Shown piece by piece: positions 23,569-33,567 of a DNA stretch of 64,000 bases. The position numbers and the translations under genes were made by a program. This stretch comes from Pseudonocardia sp. T1-2H (GTDB lineage Bacteria > Actinomycetota > Actinomycetes > Mycobacteriales > Pseudonocardiaceae). The notes beneath the pieces were generated by a model. The model saw only the letters and a program-made list of their open reading frames with translations. It was not told where the DNA came from and ran no database searches. The stretch covers positions 3,720,001 to 3,784,000 of the forward strand of contig NZ_JBBPCL010000001.1 in assembly GCF_038039215.1 (NCBI RefSeq). The letters are read 5' to 3'. Position 1 is the stretch's first letter. Every line of letters starts with the position of its first letter.

Positions 23569-25329
23569 GTGAGCACGACCGTACCGAGGCGGCCCAGCAC
23601 GGTCCCGTTCCCGTATCCAGTCCGGCGGGCGGCCAAGGGGTCCCGGCTGCTGAAGATGATCGGGACTACCGACCCGAAACAGATCGGCATCTTGTATCTG
23701 GTCACCGCGGTCGGGTTCTTCATGGCCGGCGGGCTGATGGCGCTGCTGATGCGGGCCGAGCTGGCACGTCCGGGGCAGCAGTTCCTGTCCGCCGAGCAGT
23801 ACAACCAGCTGTTCACCATGCATGGCACGATCATGCTGCTGCTCTACGCGACGCCGATCCTGTTCGGCTTCGCCAACTACATCGTGCCGCTGCAGATCGG
23901 CGCCCCCGACGTGGCGTTCCCCCGGCTCAACGCGCTGTCCTACTGGCTGTTCCTGTTCGGCGGGCTGATCGTGCTCGCCGGGTTCGTCACCGCCGGTGGG
24001 GCACCGGACTTCGGCTGGACCGCCTACATCCCGCTGTCCGGCCCGATCCGCCAGCCAGGTCCCGGCGGCGACCTATGGTTCATGGGGTTGGCGATCGCCG
24101 GGCTGGGCACCATCCTGGGCGCGGTCAACTTCATCACCACGATCGTCTGCCTGCGCGCCCCGGGGATGGTCATGTTCCGGATGCCGATCTTCTGCTGGAA
24201 CATCTTCGTCACCGGGATCCTGATCCTGATCGCGTTCCCGGTACTCACCGCCGCACTGCTGGTGAACGAGGTTGACCGGCACCTGGGCGCGCACGCGTTC
24301 GATCCGGCCAACGGCGGGGCGATCCTGTGGCAGCACCTGTTCTGGTTCTTCGGCCACCCCGAGGTCTACATCGTCGCGCTACCGTTCTTCGGCATCGTCA
24401 CCGAGATCATCCCGGTGTTCAGCCGCAAACCCCTGTTCGGCTACAAGGGCATGGTGTTTGCCACGATCGCGATCGGATTCCTCTCCGCCGCGGTGTGGGC
24501 GCACCACATGTTCGCCACCGGCGCGGTCCTGCTGGCGTTCTTCTCCTTCACCACGTTCCTCATCGCGATCCCGACGGGCGTCAAGTTCGTCAACTGGATC
24601 GGCACCATGTGGCGCGGCAAGCTCACGTTCGAGACGCCGATGCTGTTCTCGGTCGGCTTCCTGGCCACGTTCCTGCTCGGCGGCCTGACCGGGGTGCTTC
24701 TAGCTTCCCCACCACTGGACTTCCACGTCACCGACACCTACTTCGTGGTCGCGCACTTCCACTACGTGCTCTTCGGCACGATCGTGTTCGCGACCTACGC
24801 CGGCATCTACTTCTGGTTCCCGAAGATGACCGGCCGGATGCTCGACGAGACCCTCGGCAAGATTCACTTCTGGACCACGTTCATCGGGTTCCACCTGACG
24901 TTCCTGGTGCAGCACTGGCTGGGCAACGAGGGCATGCCGCGCCGCTACGTAGACTACCTGCCCACCGACGGGTTCACCACGCTGAACATGATCTCCTCGA
25001 TCGGCGCGTTCCTGCTCGGCGCGTCGATCCTGCCGTTCATCTGGAACGTGTTCAAGAGCTACCGCTACGGCCGGGTGGTCACCGTGGACGACCCGTGGGG
25101 TTACGGCAACTCCCTGGAGTGGGCCACCTCGTGTCCGCCGCCGCGGCACAACTTCACCGAGCTGCCCCGGATCCGCTCCGAGCGCCCTGCGTTCGAACTG
25201 CACTACCCGCACTACGTCGAACGGATGCGCGCCGAGGCCCACGTTGGCCACGCCCCGGCGCCCTCCGAGATCGCCGCCCACCACGTCGGCCGGGAGGAGA
25301 TGCCCGACGACGACCCGCGCTCCCGGTGA
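23569..25329 (+). CDS. ctaD: Cytochrome c oxidase subunit I (aa3 type)
   Basis: A 586-residue heme-copper oxidase subunit I that reduces O2 and pumps protons. Twelve hydrophobic helices are visible. Heme a ligation is in [17 protein letters not shown] ([17 protein letters not shown]) gives the CuB His and the cross-linked Tyr; HHMF supplies two CuB His, and HFHYVLFGT the heme ligands. [11 protein letters not shown] is present near the C-terminus. GTG 23569 has GGAGG upstream. No ctaC, ctaE or qcr genes are adjacent, so this is probably an extra copy pairing with subunits encoded elsewhere; the next gene is a ctaG-type assembly factor. Confidence 0.95.
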   Translation: MSTTVPRRPSTVPFPYPVRRAAKGSRLLKMIGTTDPKQIGILYLVTAVGFFMAGGLMALLMRAELARPGQQFLSAEQYNQLFTMHGTIMLLLYATPILFGFANYIVPLQIGAPDVAFPRLNALSYWLFLFGGLIVLAGFVTAGGAPDFGWTAYIPLSGPIRQPGPGGDLWFMGLAIAGLGTILGAVNFITTIVCLRAPGMVMFRMPIFCWNIFVTGILILIAFPVLTAALLVNEVDRHLGAHAFDPANGGAILWQHLFWFFGHPEVYIVALPFFGIVTEIIPVFSRKPLFGYKGMVFATIAIGFLSAAVWAHHMFATGAVLLAFFSFTTFLIAIPTGVKFVNWIGTMWRGKLTFETPMLFSVGFLATFLLGGLTGVLLASPPLDFHVTDTYFVVAHFHYVLFGTIVFATYAGIYFWFPKMTGRMLDETLGKIHFWTTFIGFHLTFLVQHWLGNEGMPRRYVDYLPTDGFTTLNMISSIGAFLLGASILPFIWNVFKSYRYGRVVTVDDPWGYGNSLEWATSCPPPRHNFTELPRIRSERPAFELHYPHYVERMRAEAHVGHAPAPSEIAAHHVGREEMPDDDPRSR

Positions 25330-25559
25330 CCGCGCCCGCCGCCCCACCCGAGCACCCCGGCGCGGCCGCCCTCGGGTGCTGTCGGGTGCGCATCCGGCCC
25401 GGCCAGACGAGCAACGAAACTCCAGCCCCGATGCACGCTGTCAGCCGCATCGCACGGGCGTGCTGATCACCGGCGCGACCAGGCTCACCCGAAGCGCTGC
25501 AGGCACACTGTGGGCGGTGCCCCGGAATCCGGGGTTGCCGTGCGGGAGGAGCGTCCATC

Positions 25560-26564
25560 ATGGTCACCGTTGTCGCGGTCGCGAGCTCACCCCTCCCGCC
25601 GCTGTCCGTGATGCGCACGTTGACCGCGTGGCGGTTCGCGCCGGGCGTCGTCGCCGTGGCCGGCGGCCTGCTCGGTGGCTACGGCGCGGGGGTCCGGCGC
25701 TGGCAGGCGAGTGGGAAAGGGCCGTGGCCGCGGTCGAGGACCTGGTGCTTCGGGCTCGGTGTGCTGGTTCTGCTGCTGGTCGGCTGTTCCTTCGTGGGGG
25801 TCTACGACGACATGCTGTTCTGGGTCCGCGCGGTGCAGAACATCGTGTTGTTGATGGTCGTCCCGATGTTTCTGGCGGTGGGTGCACCGCTCACGCTGTT
25901 GGCCTCCGCGGTGTCGCCATCGGTGCGGACGCGGCTGTCGCGGGTTCTGCACTCCCGTCCGGCGGTGTTGGTGACGTTGCCGCTGGTGGTCACGGTCGTG
26001 CTGGTCGTGCCCATCCTGGTGCTGTACACGTGCCCGATCTACGAGGCCACGTTGCGTGACCCGGTGGTGTCCGGGGTGGCGGGGACCGCGCTCGTGGTGG
26101 CGGGTTTCGTCTATTTCTGGACGCGGTTCCGGATCGATCCGACCCCGCGGCCGGGATCGCACCTGGTGACGCTGGCGATCACGATCGTCGAGGTCGTCGG
26201 GGACGCCGTACTGGGGGTCGTCGTATGGCTGGGCCCGCTGATCGCTGCGGGCTTCTACACCGCTCTGAACCGCCAGTGGGGGCCCGATCTACGGACCGAC
26301 CAGCTGCTCGGGGCCGGGGTGCTGTGGGTCGGTGGTGACGTCGTCGGGCTGCCGTTCATCGGCATCGTCCTGGCGCGGATGGTGCGTGAGGACGAGGAAC
26401 ACGCCCGCATCGTCGACGCCGTGCTCGACCGCGGAGACGCCGGTTCCGCCGGGGCAGAGGAAGTGCCGGGCGCCGGTGCGGCAGCGGAGCCTGGTTCAGC
26501 GGCCGGGCGATTGTGGTGGGAGGACGACCCGCAGCTCGCCGATCGCTTCCGGCATCCGCGCTGA
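25560..26564 (+). CDS. Cytochrome c oxidase assembly protein, caa3_CtaG family
   Basis: A 334-residue polytopic membrane protein (PF09678 type) thought to help deliver copper to the oxidase CuB site. Hydrophobic helices start at ~28 and continue to ~275; family features include GVYDDMLFWVRAVQNIVLLMVVPMFLAVGAPL and the TM segment VLTLPLV-rich region, DPVVSGVAGT, and FVYFWTRFRIDPTPRP. The soluble C-terminus ends in RLWWEDDPQLADRFR. A GGGAGGAG ribosome site precedes the ATG. Proximity to ctaD supports the oxidase role. Confidence 0.85.
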   Translation: MVTVVAVASSPLPPLSVMRTLTAWRFAPGVVAVAGGLLGGYGAGVRRWQASGKGPWPRSRTWCFGLGVLVLLLVGCSFVGVYDDMLFWVRAVQNIVLLMVVPMFLAVGAPLTLLASAVSPSVRTRLSRVLHSRPAVLVTLPLVVTVVLVVPILVLYTCPIYEATLRDPVVSGVAGTALVVAGFVYFWTRFRIDPTPRPGSHLVTLAITIVEVVGDAVLGVVVWLGPLIAAGFYTALNRQWGPDLRTDQLLGAGVLWVGGDVVGLPFIGIVLARMVREDEEHARIVDAVLDRGDAGSAGAEEVPGAGAAAEPGSAAGRLWWEDDPQLADRFRHPR

Positions 26565-26774
26565 CCCGCGAACGACGCCGGTGGGCTTCGAAGGACGGCC
26601 CCATACCGCTGATGGCGAGGCGGCGTCATCAGCCGGCTCAACGATGAGGGCGGTCGGTCGGATGCAACACCAGCGCGGTGGCCACCGGCTCCGACAACTC
26701 CTCCCCGGGGTTCGGTACGGCCGCGTCTTGGGGCAGCTCAGCCCTGCTTCATGGGCTGCAGCCTTGTTCGTTTC

Positions 26775-27281
26775 CAACGCGACTCGATCGACGGCGCCGG
26801 TCAGCAGCTGCTCGGCATAGTCCACTTCGGCAGGAACTACGACAACGCGTTCTACGACGGCGCCGGGCACATGTTCTTCGGCGACGGCGACGGCCGCATC
26901 CTGACCCGGACCACCGCTGGCATTGATGTGATCGCGCACGAGCTCACCCACGGGGTGACGCAGAACACCGCGAACCTCGTGTACTCCGGGCAATCGGGGG
27001 CACTCAACGAGTCGGTCTCTGACTGCTTCGGGATCATGGCCAAGCAGATGGAGCTCGGCCAGAGCGCGACGCAGTCGGACTGGTTGATCGGCGCGGACAT
27101 CGTTGGTGATCTGCTCAAGCCCGCCTTGCGTTCGATGAAGGCTCCGGGCACGGCACATATGGGCGACGACCAGCCAGCGGACATGGACAGCTATGTGCCC
27201 TCCGGCGACGGGCACACCAACTCCGGCATTCCCAACCGAGCTTTCTACCTGGTGGCCTCGTCACTCGGGGGCAACTCGTGA
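26775..27281 (+). pseudogene. M4 (thermolysin/protealysin-type) metallopeptidase, truncated and frameshifted
   Basis: The reading frame preserves the zinc site HELTH (in GIDVIAHELTHGVTQNTANLV), the third ligand Glu in SGALNESVSDCFG, and SDWLIGADIV. It lacks about 100 N-terminal residues of the catalytic domain. At GGNS the frame stops at TGA where the family has SWE, and the C-terminal helices are largely missing. Protealysin-like enzymes lack signal peptides and act inside the cell. The gene is followed immediately by the remains of its inhibitor. Confidence 0.7.
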
Positions 27282-27302
27282 GATGCCGCGTGGCCCTATG
27301 GC

Positions 27303-27545
27303 GTGGGTCGCGTGTCTTACAGGATCCGATCTGTGCCGCACTACGCGGGTGAGCTCGACGCATTGCCCTGGGGACGCACGGTGCCGCCCGCGGTCCGTCC
27401 TGATCAGTTCTACTACGAGGTGACCATCGAGCAGGATGGGGCGCGTCGCTCCGCTGTTCTGTCTGACGATGAGGTTCCGCCCGCTCTGCGACCCCTCCTC
27501 GAGCGACTCCCGGAGGTCGGTGAGATCCCGCCGCCCTCCGGTTGA
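27303..27545 (+). pseudogene. Emfourin-like protealysin inhibitor, N-terminally altered
   Basis: An 80-residue frame whose second half matches the emfourin inhibitor pattern: DQFYYEVTIEQDGARRSAVL, SDDEVPPALRPLLERL. The first beta strands usual in emfourin (SGGFAG-type) are absent and the frame begins inside the M4 remnant. A deletion joining the two genes explains it. Emfourins are normally encoded in the same operon as protealysin. Confidence 0.55.
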
Positions 27546-27746
27546 ACGGTCTGATTCGCGGCGCGGGCATTCGGCTCCATCAATCGCTCGCGGTGCTGAT
27601 CACGTTCACGGATACCGCGGCTGGCTGCTCGTCGGGGCGGCCGTACAGATCCAGGATCCAGGATGCGGTCATAGCCCGTCTGGTGCGCCGGCCGGTAGAA
27701 ATCATCCGGCCGCAGGACTCGACCACATCAGCCATCGCGTCCTTGC

Positions 27747-28160
27747 TCAGCAACTGGCGTGAATGAGGACACCTTCTCGGACAGCGCGCTGCACGTGGGG
27801 CCCCTCCCCCAACAAATCCAGACCGATGAGGATCGTCCGGATGCCGAACAGGCGGAAGGCGTCAATCGCCGCCGGGCTCGGCTCCCGGTCTGGATCGAAC
27901 CTCTGGATGAATAACTGTGTCGCGAACAGGCCGATACTCCCGTTCCCCACGGTTCGACGCAGGCTCCCGCTGCCACGCTCGGCGTCTGCCGTTGGCCGAT
28001 CGGCTCCGAGACCAGTGAGGTCAGCAGCGACAGCAGGACCGCCATCCCCGCCGTCGACAGCGCCGACGCCCATAGGGCGCTCAACAGCCCGTTTCTTGTG
28101 AACAAGGATCGGGCGAAACACCAGAGTTCCCGACGGAGCCCACCCCCGAGACGTGAGTGC
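27747..28160 (-). pseudogene. Degraded small membrane protein gene
   Basis: Two minus-strand frames read as parts of one polytopic protein: LLSALWASALSTAGMAVLLSLL, then, after a frameshift, IDAFRLFGIRTILIGLDLL and VQRAVREGVLIHAS. I cannot name the family. The rest of 27546-28298 holds nothing else I can support. Confidence 0.35.
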
Positions 28161-28298
28161 GTTCCCCCGGTCTTCAGGTAGGCGGACAGCACCACCGGCC
28201 ACCAGCCCCGGGCCGTACGTACAATTGCGCATTTTCCCATTCGGCCCGGCCCGGCCAGGATCGGGCAGGGTTCCTCTCATACCGGGTGCGGGGGTGTC

Positions 28299-29401
28299 AT
28301 GGCGGCCGTGAAGCGCACCATCCAGACCGCGATCGTCCTGCAGGGGGGCGGCGCGTTGGGCGCCTACGAGTACGGCGTCCTCAAGGCCCTCTATGAGCAG
28401 CGACCCGGCTTCCGCCCGGTAGCGGTGGCGGGGATCTCCATCGGCGCAATCACCGCAGCGGTGCTCGGGGGCGCGAAGGGCAACCCGCTAGACGCCCTGG
28501 ACACGCTCTGGCGGAAGAAGCTCACCGTGCCACCGGTGCCCGCACCCTGGCTCCCGTCTCCGATCGCGCAACGGCTCGCCGCCCTCGGCAACCCCGGCAT
28601 GTACAAGCTGCGGCCCGGGCTGTTCACGCCGGCGCCGTGGCTGCTCACGAGCATCTACGACACCGCGCCCTTGCGCCGCACACTCGCCGACCTCGTGGAT
28701 CCGGCACGCCTGAACGACGACGCGACACGCGTGATCGTCGGAGCGATCAACGTGGGCACGGGCGAAATGGAGTACTTCGACCGGGACCAGCCAGGCGGCC
28801 TCACCTTCGAGCACGTGGCCGCCAGCGGCAGCCTGCCCCCGGGTTTTCCGATGACGTGCATCAACGGCAACCACTACTGGGACGGCGGCCTGTTCTCCAA
28901 CACGCCGCTAAGCCCGGCGATCGACGTCCTGGAGGAGGCGGCAGGCGGTGACCGCTCCGTCGAGCGGGAGTCGTCGTCGTCGAGCTGTTTCCGATGAAGG
29001 CACCGATCCCGCACACCTTCCCCGAGGTGCTGCAGCGGATGCTGCAGCTGCAGTACACAAGCCGCCTGACCCTTGACAGCGACTTCTTCGACCAGATGAG
29101 CCACGTCGTCGACCTCATCGCGCAGGTCGAGGACGAGCTCCCAACCGACAGCACCATCCACACCGACCCGCTGTTCACCAAGCTCCGCGACCACCGCAAG
29201 ATCAACCACCTCAACGTGGTGACCTCCAGCCTGCCCCGCCGCCTGTCCGATGCCACGGACTTCTCCCCCTCGTCGATCCAAAAGCGAATCGAGGCCGGAT
29301 ACCAGGACGCGATCGAGCAGGGAATCGGCGATGTGGACGCCCCAGGGCTCCGCTCCGGGGTCACCTCGGCCGCGGCCGAGCGGGTCGGCGGTCCCGCCTG
29401 A
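28299..29401 (+). pseudogene. Patatin-like phospholipase with DUF3734 tail, one frameshift
   Basis: A serine lipid acyl hydrolase. The oxyanion hole is LQGGGALGAYEYGVL, the nucleophile elbow GISIG (Ser ~48) and the catalytic Asp is in YWDGGLFSNTPL. The frame breaks at 28961-28975 (GCGGGAGTCGTC); one base added there continues as VVVELFPMKAPIPHTFPEVL, the DUF3734 C-terminal domain, to 29401, giving ~368 residues. Everything else looks intact, so this may be a recent mutation or a sequence error. Confidence 0.8.
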
Positions 29402-29469
29402 CTCCGGGCCCAGCCCCCGCCCAGTCCCCTGAGGCGTCGGCGAAGCGACATCCGACAACAACGATGCGT

Positions 29470-29640
29470 CTTCCACCACCGGGTCCAACACTTCTCGATC
29501 CCACTCGAAGACCGCGTTCGCGAGCTCGACGCGGGTGCGCCGGCGCTGCCGGTCGAGCAGCTCGGTCCGCATCCGTCCCCAGAACGCCTCGGCATCGGCG
29601 TTGTCGTCCGGCTCGCCGACGCTGCCCGACGATGGCAGCA
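29470..29640 (-). pseudogene. IS3-family transposase C-terminal remnant
   Basis: The minus strand reads LPSSGSVGEPDDNADAEAF, then MRTELLDRQRRRTRVELANAVFEW, the end of an IS3-type orfB integrase domain (DNAxAE with the last catalytic Glu). The remainder of the transposase is missing. Confidence 0.6.
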
Positions 29641-29650
29641 GTGTCCGGTG

Positions 29651-29863
29651 TCAGGGGTCGAGCTCGTAGACCATGACGGGGCTGGCCAGCGGATGAGCCG
29701 GACGGTGGTCTTCCCGGGCGGCCTCGGCGCGGCGGTCCGCGATCAGCTCGTCGACCACCGAGCCCTCCCCGGTCCAGGACTCGGCGATCTCGCGGCGGAT
29801 CCGCTGGGCGAGTTGCTCCCGGGTCTCGATCACGACCCGGCCGTCCTCGACGTAGACCACCAT
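29651..29863 (-). CDS. AbrB/MazE-like antitoxin C-terminal fragment or small regulator
   Basis: A 70-residue frame beginning YVEDGRVVIETREQLAQRIRREI and continuing VVDELIADRRAEAARED, which matches the linker and C-terminus of AbrB-type antitoxins. The N-terminal DNA-binding strand pair is not seen, so it may be truncated. No toxin gene follows. Confidence 0.4.
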   Translation of the reverse strand: MVVYVEDGRVVIETREQLAQRIRREIAESWTGEGSVVDELIADRRAEAAREDHRPAHPLASPVMVYELDP

Positions 29864-30062
29864 CGGGTGATCTTCACCGATGATCTCCGGAGTCGAGGCG
29901 CCCCCTCCTCAGCCGAAACGACCCCTCCGCCCGCCGCGGACTTCGATCAGTCCTGCGACTTGGTTGCGATAGCTAACGAGATGGTCCTACGGTCGAGATG
30001 TCACAGGCAGGTGGCCGCTTGTTGCCGGTGCGTAACCGGGCGACAAGGAGGAGGCAGGCGCT

Positions 30063-31919
30063 ATGTGTGGCATTGCAGGACAGTGCGACTTCCGGGGGGA
30101 CCTCGAGCGCGAGCGGACTCGCGTGCAGCCGATGGTCGACACCATGGCCTGCCGGGGCCCGGACGACCAGGGGCTGTGGACGAGCCGGCACGCCGCGCTC
30201 GGTCACCGCCGGCTCGCGATCATCGACGTGCCCGGCGGACGGCAGCCGATGACCGTCACGGAGAACGGCGAGACGCTGGCGACGATCGTCTACAGCGGCG
30301 AGGTCTACAACTTCACCGAACTGCGCGCCGAGCTGCAGGGGCGCGGCCACACGTTCCGGACCGACAGTGACACCGAGGTCGTGCTGCACGGCTACCTCGA
30401 GTGGGGCGAGGACGTCGTCGATCGCCTCAACGGGATGTTCGCGTTCGCGCTGTGGGATGCCCGGCGCGAGGAGCTGTTCCTGGTCCGGGACCGCATGGGC
30501 GTCAAGCCGCTGTACTACTACCCGACCCCCGACGGCGTGCTGTTCGGCTCCGAGCCCAAGGCGATCCTCGCCCATCCGTCGGCGCCGGCCGCACTCGACA
30601 CCGACGGCCTGCGCGAACTGCTCGCCCACGTGAAGACCCCTGGCCACGGGATCTACAAGGGCATGCACGAGGTCCGCCCGGGCTCGCTGGTCCGGGTGAA
30701 CCGCGACGGCCTCACCATCCGGCGCTATTGGCAGCTGGAGGCCCTCGAGCACACCGACGACCGGGACACCACTGTGGCTCACGTCCGTGAGCTGCTCGAC
30801 GACATCGTCGCCCGCCAGCTGATCTCCGATGTGCCGCTGTGCTCGCTGCTCTCGGGGGGCCTGGACTCCAGCGCCGTGACCGCGCTGGCCGCGCAGAAGC
30901 TCGCCGCGGCCGGCGCCGGGCCGGTGCGCTCGTTCTCGGTCGGGTTCGTCGGCTACGAGGAGAACTTCAGCGCCGACCCGATGCGTGACACCCCCGACGG
31001 CCCGTACGTCCGTGAGCTCGCCGAACACGTCGGCGCGAACCACAGCGACATCACCCTGTCCAACGACGACCTGATGGACCCGGACGCCCGGGCCGCGGTG
31101 CTGCGGGCCCGGGACCTGCCGGTGAGCATCGGGGACATGGACACCTCGCTGTATCTGCTGTTCAAGGCGATTCGGGGTCGCTCGACGGTGGCCCTGTCGG
31201 GTGAGTCGGCCGACGAGGTCTTCGGCGGGTACCGCTGGTTCCACGACGCGGCGGCGGTCAACGCCGACACCTTCCCGTGGATGGCGGTGCCGGGTCGCAG
31301 CCCGCTCGACGAGAGCGGCAGCCTGTTCGAGCCGGGCCTGCTGCAGAAGCTGGACCTGCCCGGCTACCGCGACGCCTCCTACCGCGACGCTCTCGCGGAG
31401 GTGCCGCACGTCGACGGTGTCTCGGCGCAGGAGCGCCGGATGCGGGAGGTCTGCTACCTGCACCTCACCCGGTTCGTGCAGATACTGCTCGACCGCAAGG
31501 ACCGGATGAGCATGGCCAGCGGCCTCGAGGTCCGGGTGCCGTTCTGCGACCACCGCCTGGTCCAGTACGTGTTCAACACCCCGTGGGCGCTCAAGACGTT
31601 CGACGGCCGGGAGAAGAGCCTGCTGCGGGCCGCGGCCCGCGATGTGCTGCCGAAGTCGATCCTCGAGCGGGTCAAGAGCCCGTACCCGTCCACTCAGGAC
31701 CCCGGCTACGAGCAGATGCTGCGCGACCAGCTCGCCAAGCTGCTGGTAGCCGAGGACTCGCCGGTCCTGCCGCTCATCAACCGGGACGCCGCACGGGCGC
31801 TGACCGAGCAGGAGGTCGGCTCCCGGAGCCTCGAGTCGGCCCGCGCGAGGATCGAGAACGTGCTCCAGCTCGACGCCTGGCTGCGCCGCTACCAGCCGAC
31901 ACTGGACATCGCCGCCTGA
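30063..31919 (+). CDS. asnB: Asparagine synthetase, glutamine-hydrolysing
   Basis: A 618-residue cytoplasmic enzyme making asparagine from aspartate, glutamine and ATP. The N-terminal glutaminase begins with the nucleophile Cys2 (MCGIAGQCDF) and has RGPDDQG and YSGEVYNFTELR. The synthetase domain has the PP-loop SGGLDSSAV at ~264 and LSGESADEVFGGY. KDRMSMASGLEVRVPFCDHR is conserved. AAGGAGGAGG lies 10 nt before the ATG. Length is typical of actinobacterial AsnB. A terminator follows at 31935; convergent with the ferredoxin-P450 pair. It could serve primary metabolism or amidation of a secondary metabolite. Confidence 0.94.
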   Translation: MCGIAGQCDFRGDLERERTRVQPMVDTMACRGPDDQGLWTSRHAALGHRRLAIIDVPGGRQPMTVTENGETLATIVYSGEVYNFTELRAELQGRGHTFRTDSDTEVVLHGYLEWGEDVVDRLNGMFAFALWDARREELFLVRDRMGVKPLYYYPTPDGVLFGSEPKAILAHPSAPAALDTDGLRELLAHVKTPGHGIYKGMHEVRPGSLVRVNRDGLTIRRYWQLEALEHTDDRDTTVAHVRELLDDIVARQLISDVPLCSLLSGGLDSSAVTALAAQKLAAAGAGPVRSFSVGFVGYEENFSADPMRDTPDGPYVRELAEHVGANHSDITLSNDDLMDPDARAAVLRARDLPVSIGDMDTSLYLLFKAIRGRSTVALSGESADEVFGGYRWFHDAAAVNADTFPWMAVPGRSPLDESGSLFEPGLLQKLDLPGYRDASYRDALAEVPHVDGVSAQERRMREVCYLHLTRFVQILLDRKDRMSMASGLEVRVPFCDHRLVQYVFNTPWALKTFDGREKSLLRAAARDVLPKSILERVKSPYPSTQDPGYEQMLRDQLAKLLVAEDSPVLPLINRDAARALTEQEVGSRSLESARARIENVLQLDAWLRRYQPTLDIAA

Positions 31920-31934
31920 ACCGAGCGGGTGCTG

Positions 31935-31962
31935 CTCCGGGATCCCGCCGAGGATCCCGGAG
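31935..31962. terminator. Bidirectional terminator between asnB and ferredoxin gene
   Basis: A perfect 11-bp stem (CTCCGGGATCC / GGATCCCGGAG) with a 6-nt loop, placed between two convergent genes. Confidence 0.8.
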
Positions 31963-31971
31963 TGGTCCCGC

Positions 31972-32169
31972 TCAGTCCTCGCTCAGCGAGAGCGCTTGAC
32001 TGGGGCAGATGTGGACGGCTTGCCGCACGTGTTCCAGGGCGTCCCCACTCACCTGTTCGGTGCGCAGCACGACCGTGCCTTCGTCCTCGTCCTGGTCGAA
32101 GATCTCGGGCTCGGCGAGCACGCACTGCCCGGCACCCACGCAACGCCCGGTGTCCGCCACGATTCGCAC
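31972..32169 (-). CDS. [3Fe-4S] ferredoxin, P450 redox partner
   Basis: A 65-residue ferredoxin with three cluster Cys: CVGAGQC near the N-terminus and HICPSQAL near the C-terminus; the position of a fourth Cys is filled by Gly/Ala, the hallmark of 3Fe-4S ferredoxins serving actinobacterial P450s. GTG start with GGGAGG upstream. It is 27 bp downstream of the P450 on the same strand. Confidence 0.9.
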   Translation of the reverse strand: MRIVADTGRCVGAGQCVLAEPEIFDQDEDEGTVVLRTEQVSGDALEHVRQAVHICPSQALSLSED

Positions 32170-32196
32170 GACTGCACCTCCCCGCCTCTGCCGGCT

Positions 32197-33405
32197 CTAC
32201 CAGGTCACCGGGAGCGCGTGGAGGCCGTAGATGACGACGTCGTCCTTGAACGGCAGGTTGCCGACAGCGGTCGCGAGCCGCAGCTGCGGGATGCGCTGGA
32301 ACAGCGTGTCGAACACGATCTGCAGCTCCGTCCGCGCCAGGTTCTGCCCGAGACACTGGTGGGCGCCGAAACCGAATGCCACGTGGTGCCGGGCGCCGCG
32401 CTCGACGTCGAGGGCGTCCGGGTCCTCGAAGGCCTCCGGATCGCGGTTGGCCGCGTTGCCCAGCGCGATCACGCCCTCGCCGGCCCGGATGTGTACCCCG
32501 CCCAGCTCCACGTCCTCGAGTGCCAGCCGCGACGTTGCCGTGTCGACGATGGTGAAGTACCGCAGTAGCTCCTCGACGGCGGCGGGGGTATTGCCCGGGT
32601 CGGCCCTGATGATGGCGAGCTGCTCCGGGTTCTCCAGGAGCGCGACGGTGCCCAGCGAGATCATGTTCGCGGTGGTCTCGTGTCCGGCGATCAGCAGCAG
32701 GAACGCGAGCGAGACCAGCGCCGCGTGGTCCTCGGTGGCGGTCTGGCGCTGCCTGAGCACCTGTCGGCCGAGCAGGTCCTCGCTCGGCTCGCGTTCCTTC
32801 CCGGTGACCAGGTCGTCGAGATAGGAGCGGAGCTCGTCGATCCCGACCTGCCGCGCCTGCGGGCTCGTGGTGCGGGAGAACAGCAGCTTCGACCGTGACT
32901 GGAAGAACTCGTGGTCGGCATAGGGCACGCCGAGCAGCTCGCAGATGACCAGCGAGGGCACTGGCAGCGAGAGCGCCTGCACCAGGTCTGTCGGCCGCGG
33001 CCCGGCCAGCATCGCGTCGATGCAGTCGTCGACGATCTCCTGGATCCGCGGGCGTAGCGCCTGGATCCGCTTGACGGTGAACTCGCCGACCACCGCGCGC
33101 CGTGCCGGACCGTGTTCGGGCGGATCCATCCCGATCAGCGACGGGGTGAAGTTCAAGCTGGGCTGCGGGAACTTGATCAGCCGCGGGAAGTCGGGGTGGC
33201 GGCGATCGGAGCTGAACCGCGGGTCGGCCAACATCGCGCGCACATCCGCGTGTCTGGTCACCAACCAGGCATGCCGTCCGGACGGCAGCAGAGCGCGGGT
33301 GATCGGGGTCGCCTCGCGGAGCTCGCCGTACTCGGCCGGCGGGCTGAACGGGCAGGTGCGCTGCATCGGGAATGTCGGAACGTGCTGGTCGGCCACCTGA
33401 GTCAT
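32197..33405 (-). CDS. Cytochrome P450 monooxygenase
   Basis: A 402-residue class I soluble P450. Heme loop FGFGAHQCLGQNLAR with the thiolate Cys351; I-helix LLIAGHETTANM with the acid-Thr pair; K-helix region EELLRYF. The N-terminus is MTQVADQHVPTFPMQRTCPF, with the CPF-x-PP motif common in CYP105/CYP107-like enzymes. It receives electrons from the adjacent ferredoxin. The substrate is unknown. The divergent, frameshifted TetR gene probably controls it. Confidence 0.92.
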   Translation of the reverse strand: MTQVADQHVPTFPMQRTCPFSPPAEYGELREATPITRALLPSGRHAWLVTRHADVRAMLADPRFSSDRRHPDFPRLIKFPQPSLNFTPSLIGMDPPEHGPARRAVVGEFTVKRIQALRPRIQEIVDDCIDAMLAGPRPTDLVQALSLPVPSLVICELLGVPYADHEFFQSRSKLLFSRTTSPQARQVGIDELRSYLDDLVTGKEREPSEDLLGRQVLRQRQTATEDHAALVSLAFLLLIAGHETTANMISLGTVALLENPEQLAIIRADPGNTPAAVEELLRYFTIVDTATSRLALEDVELGGVHIRAGEGVIALGNAANRDPEAFEDPDALDVERGARHHVAFGFGAHQCLGQNLARTELQIVFDTLFQRIPQLRLATAVGNLPFKDDVVIYGLHALPVTW

Positions 33406-33567
33406 GGCGAGGCCCCAATCCGGACAAAGCCTATGTGGAGGCTCCTATTCCGTTTACCTGGCTCAGGCTACGCACGTGGAGGGCTTGCGTCCACCGGCCG
33501 TTGGTGACGCCTCGTCGGCGAACCGGACGACGTGCGAAGATCTGGGCAACCTGCAGAGATGGTGGCG

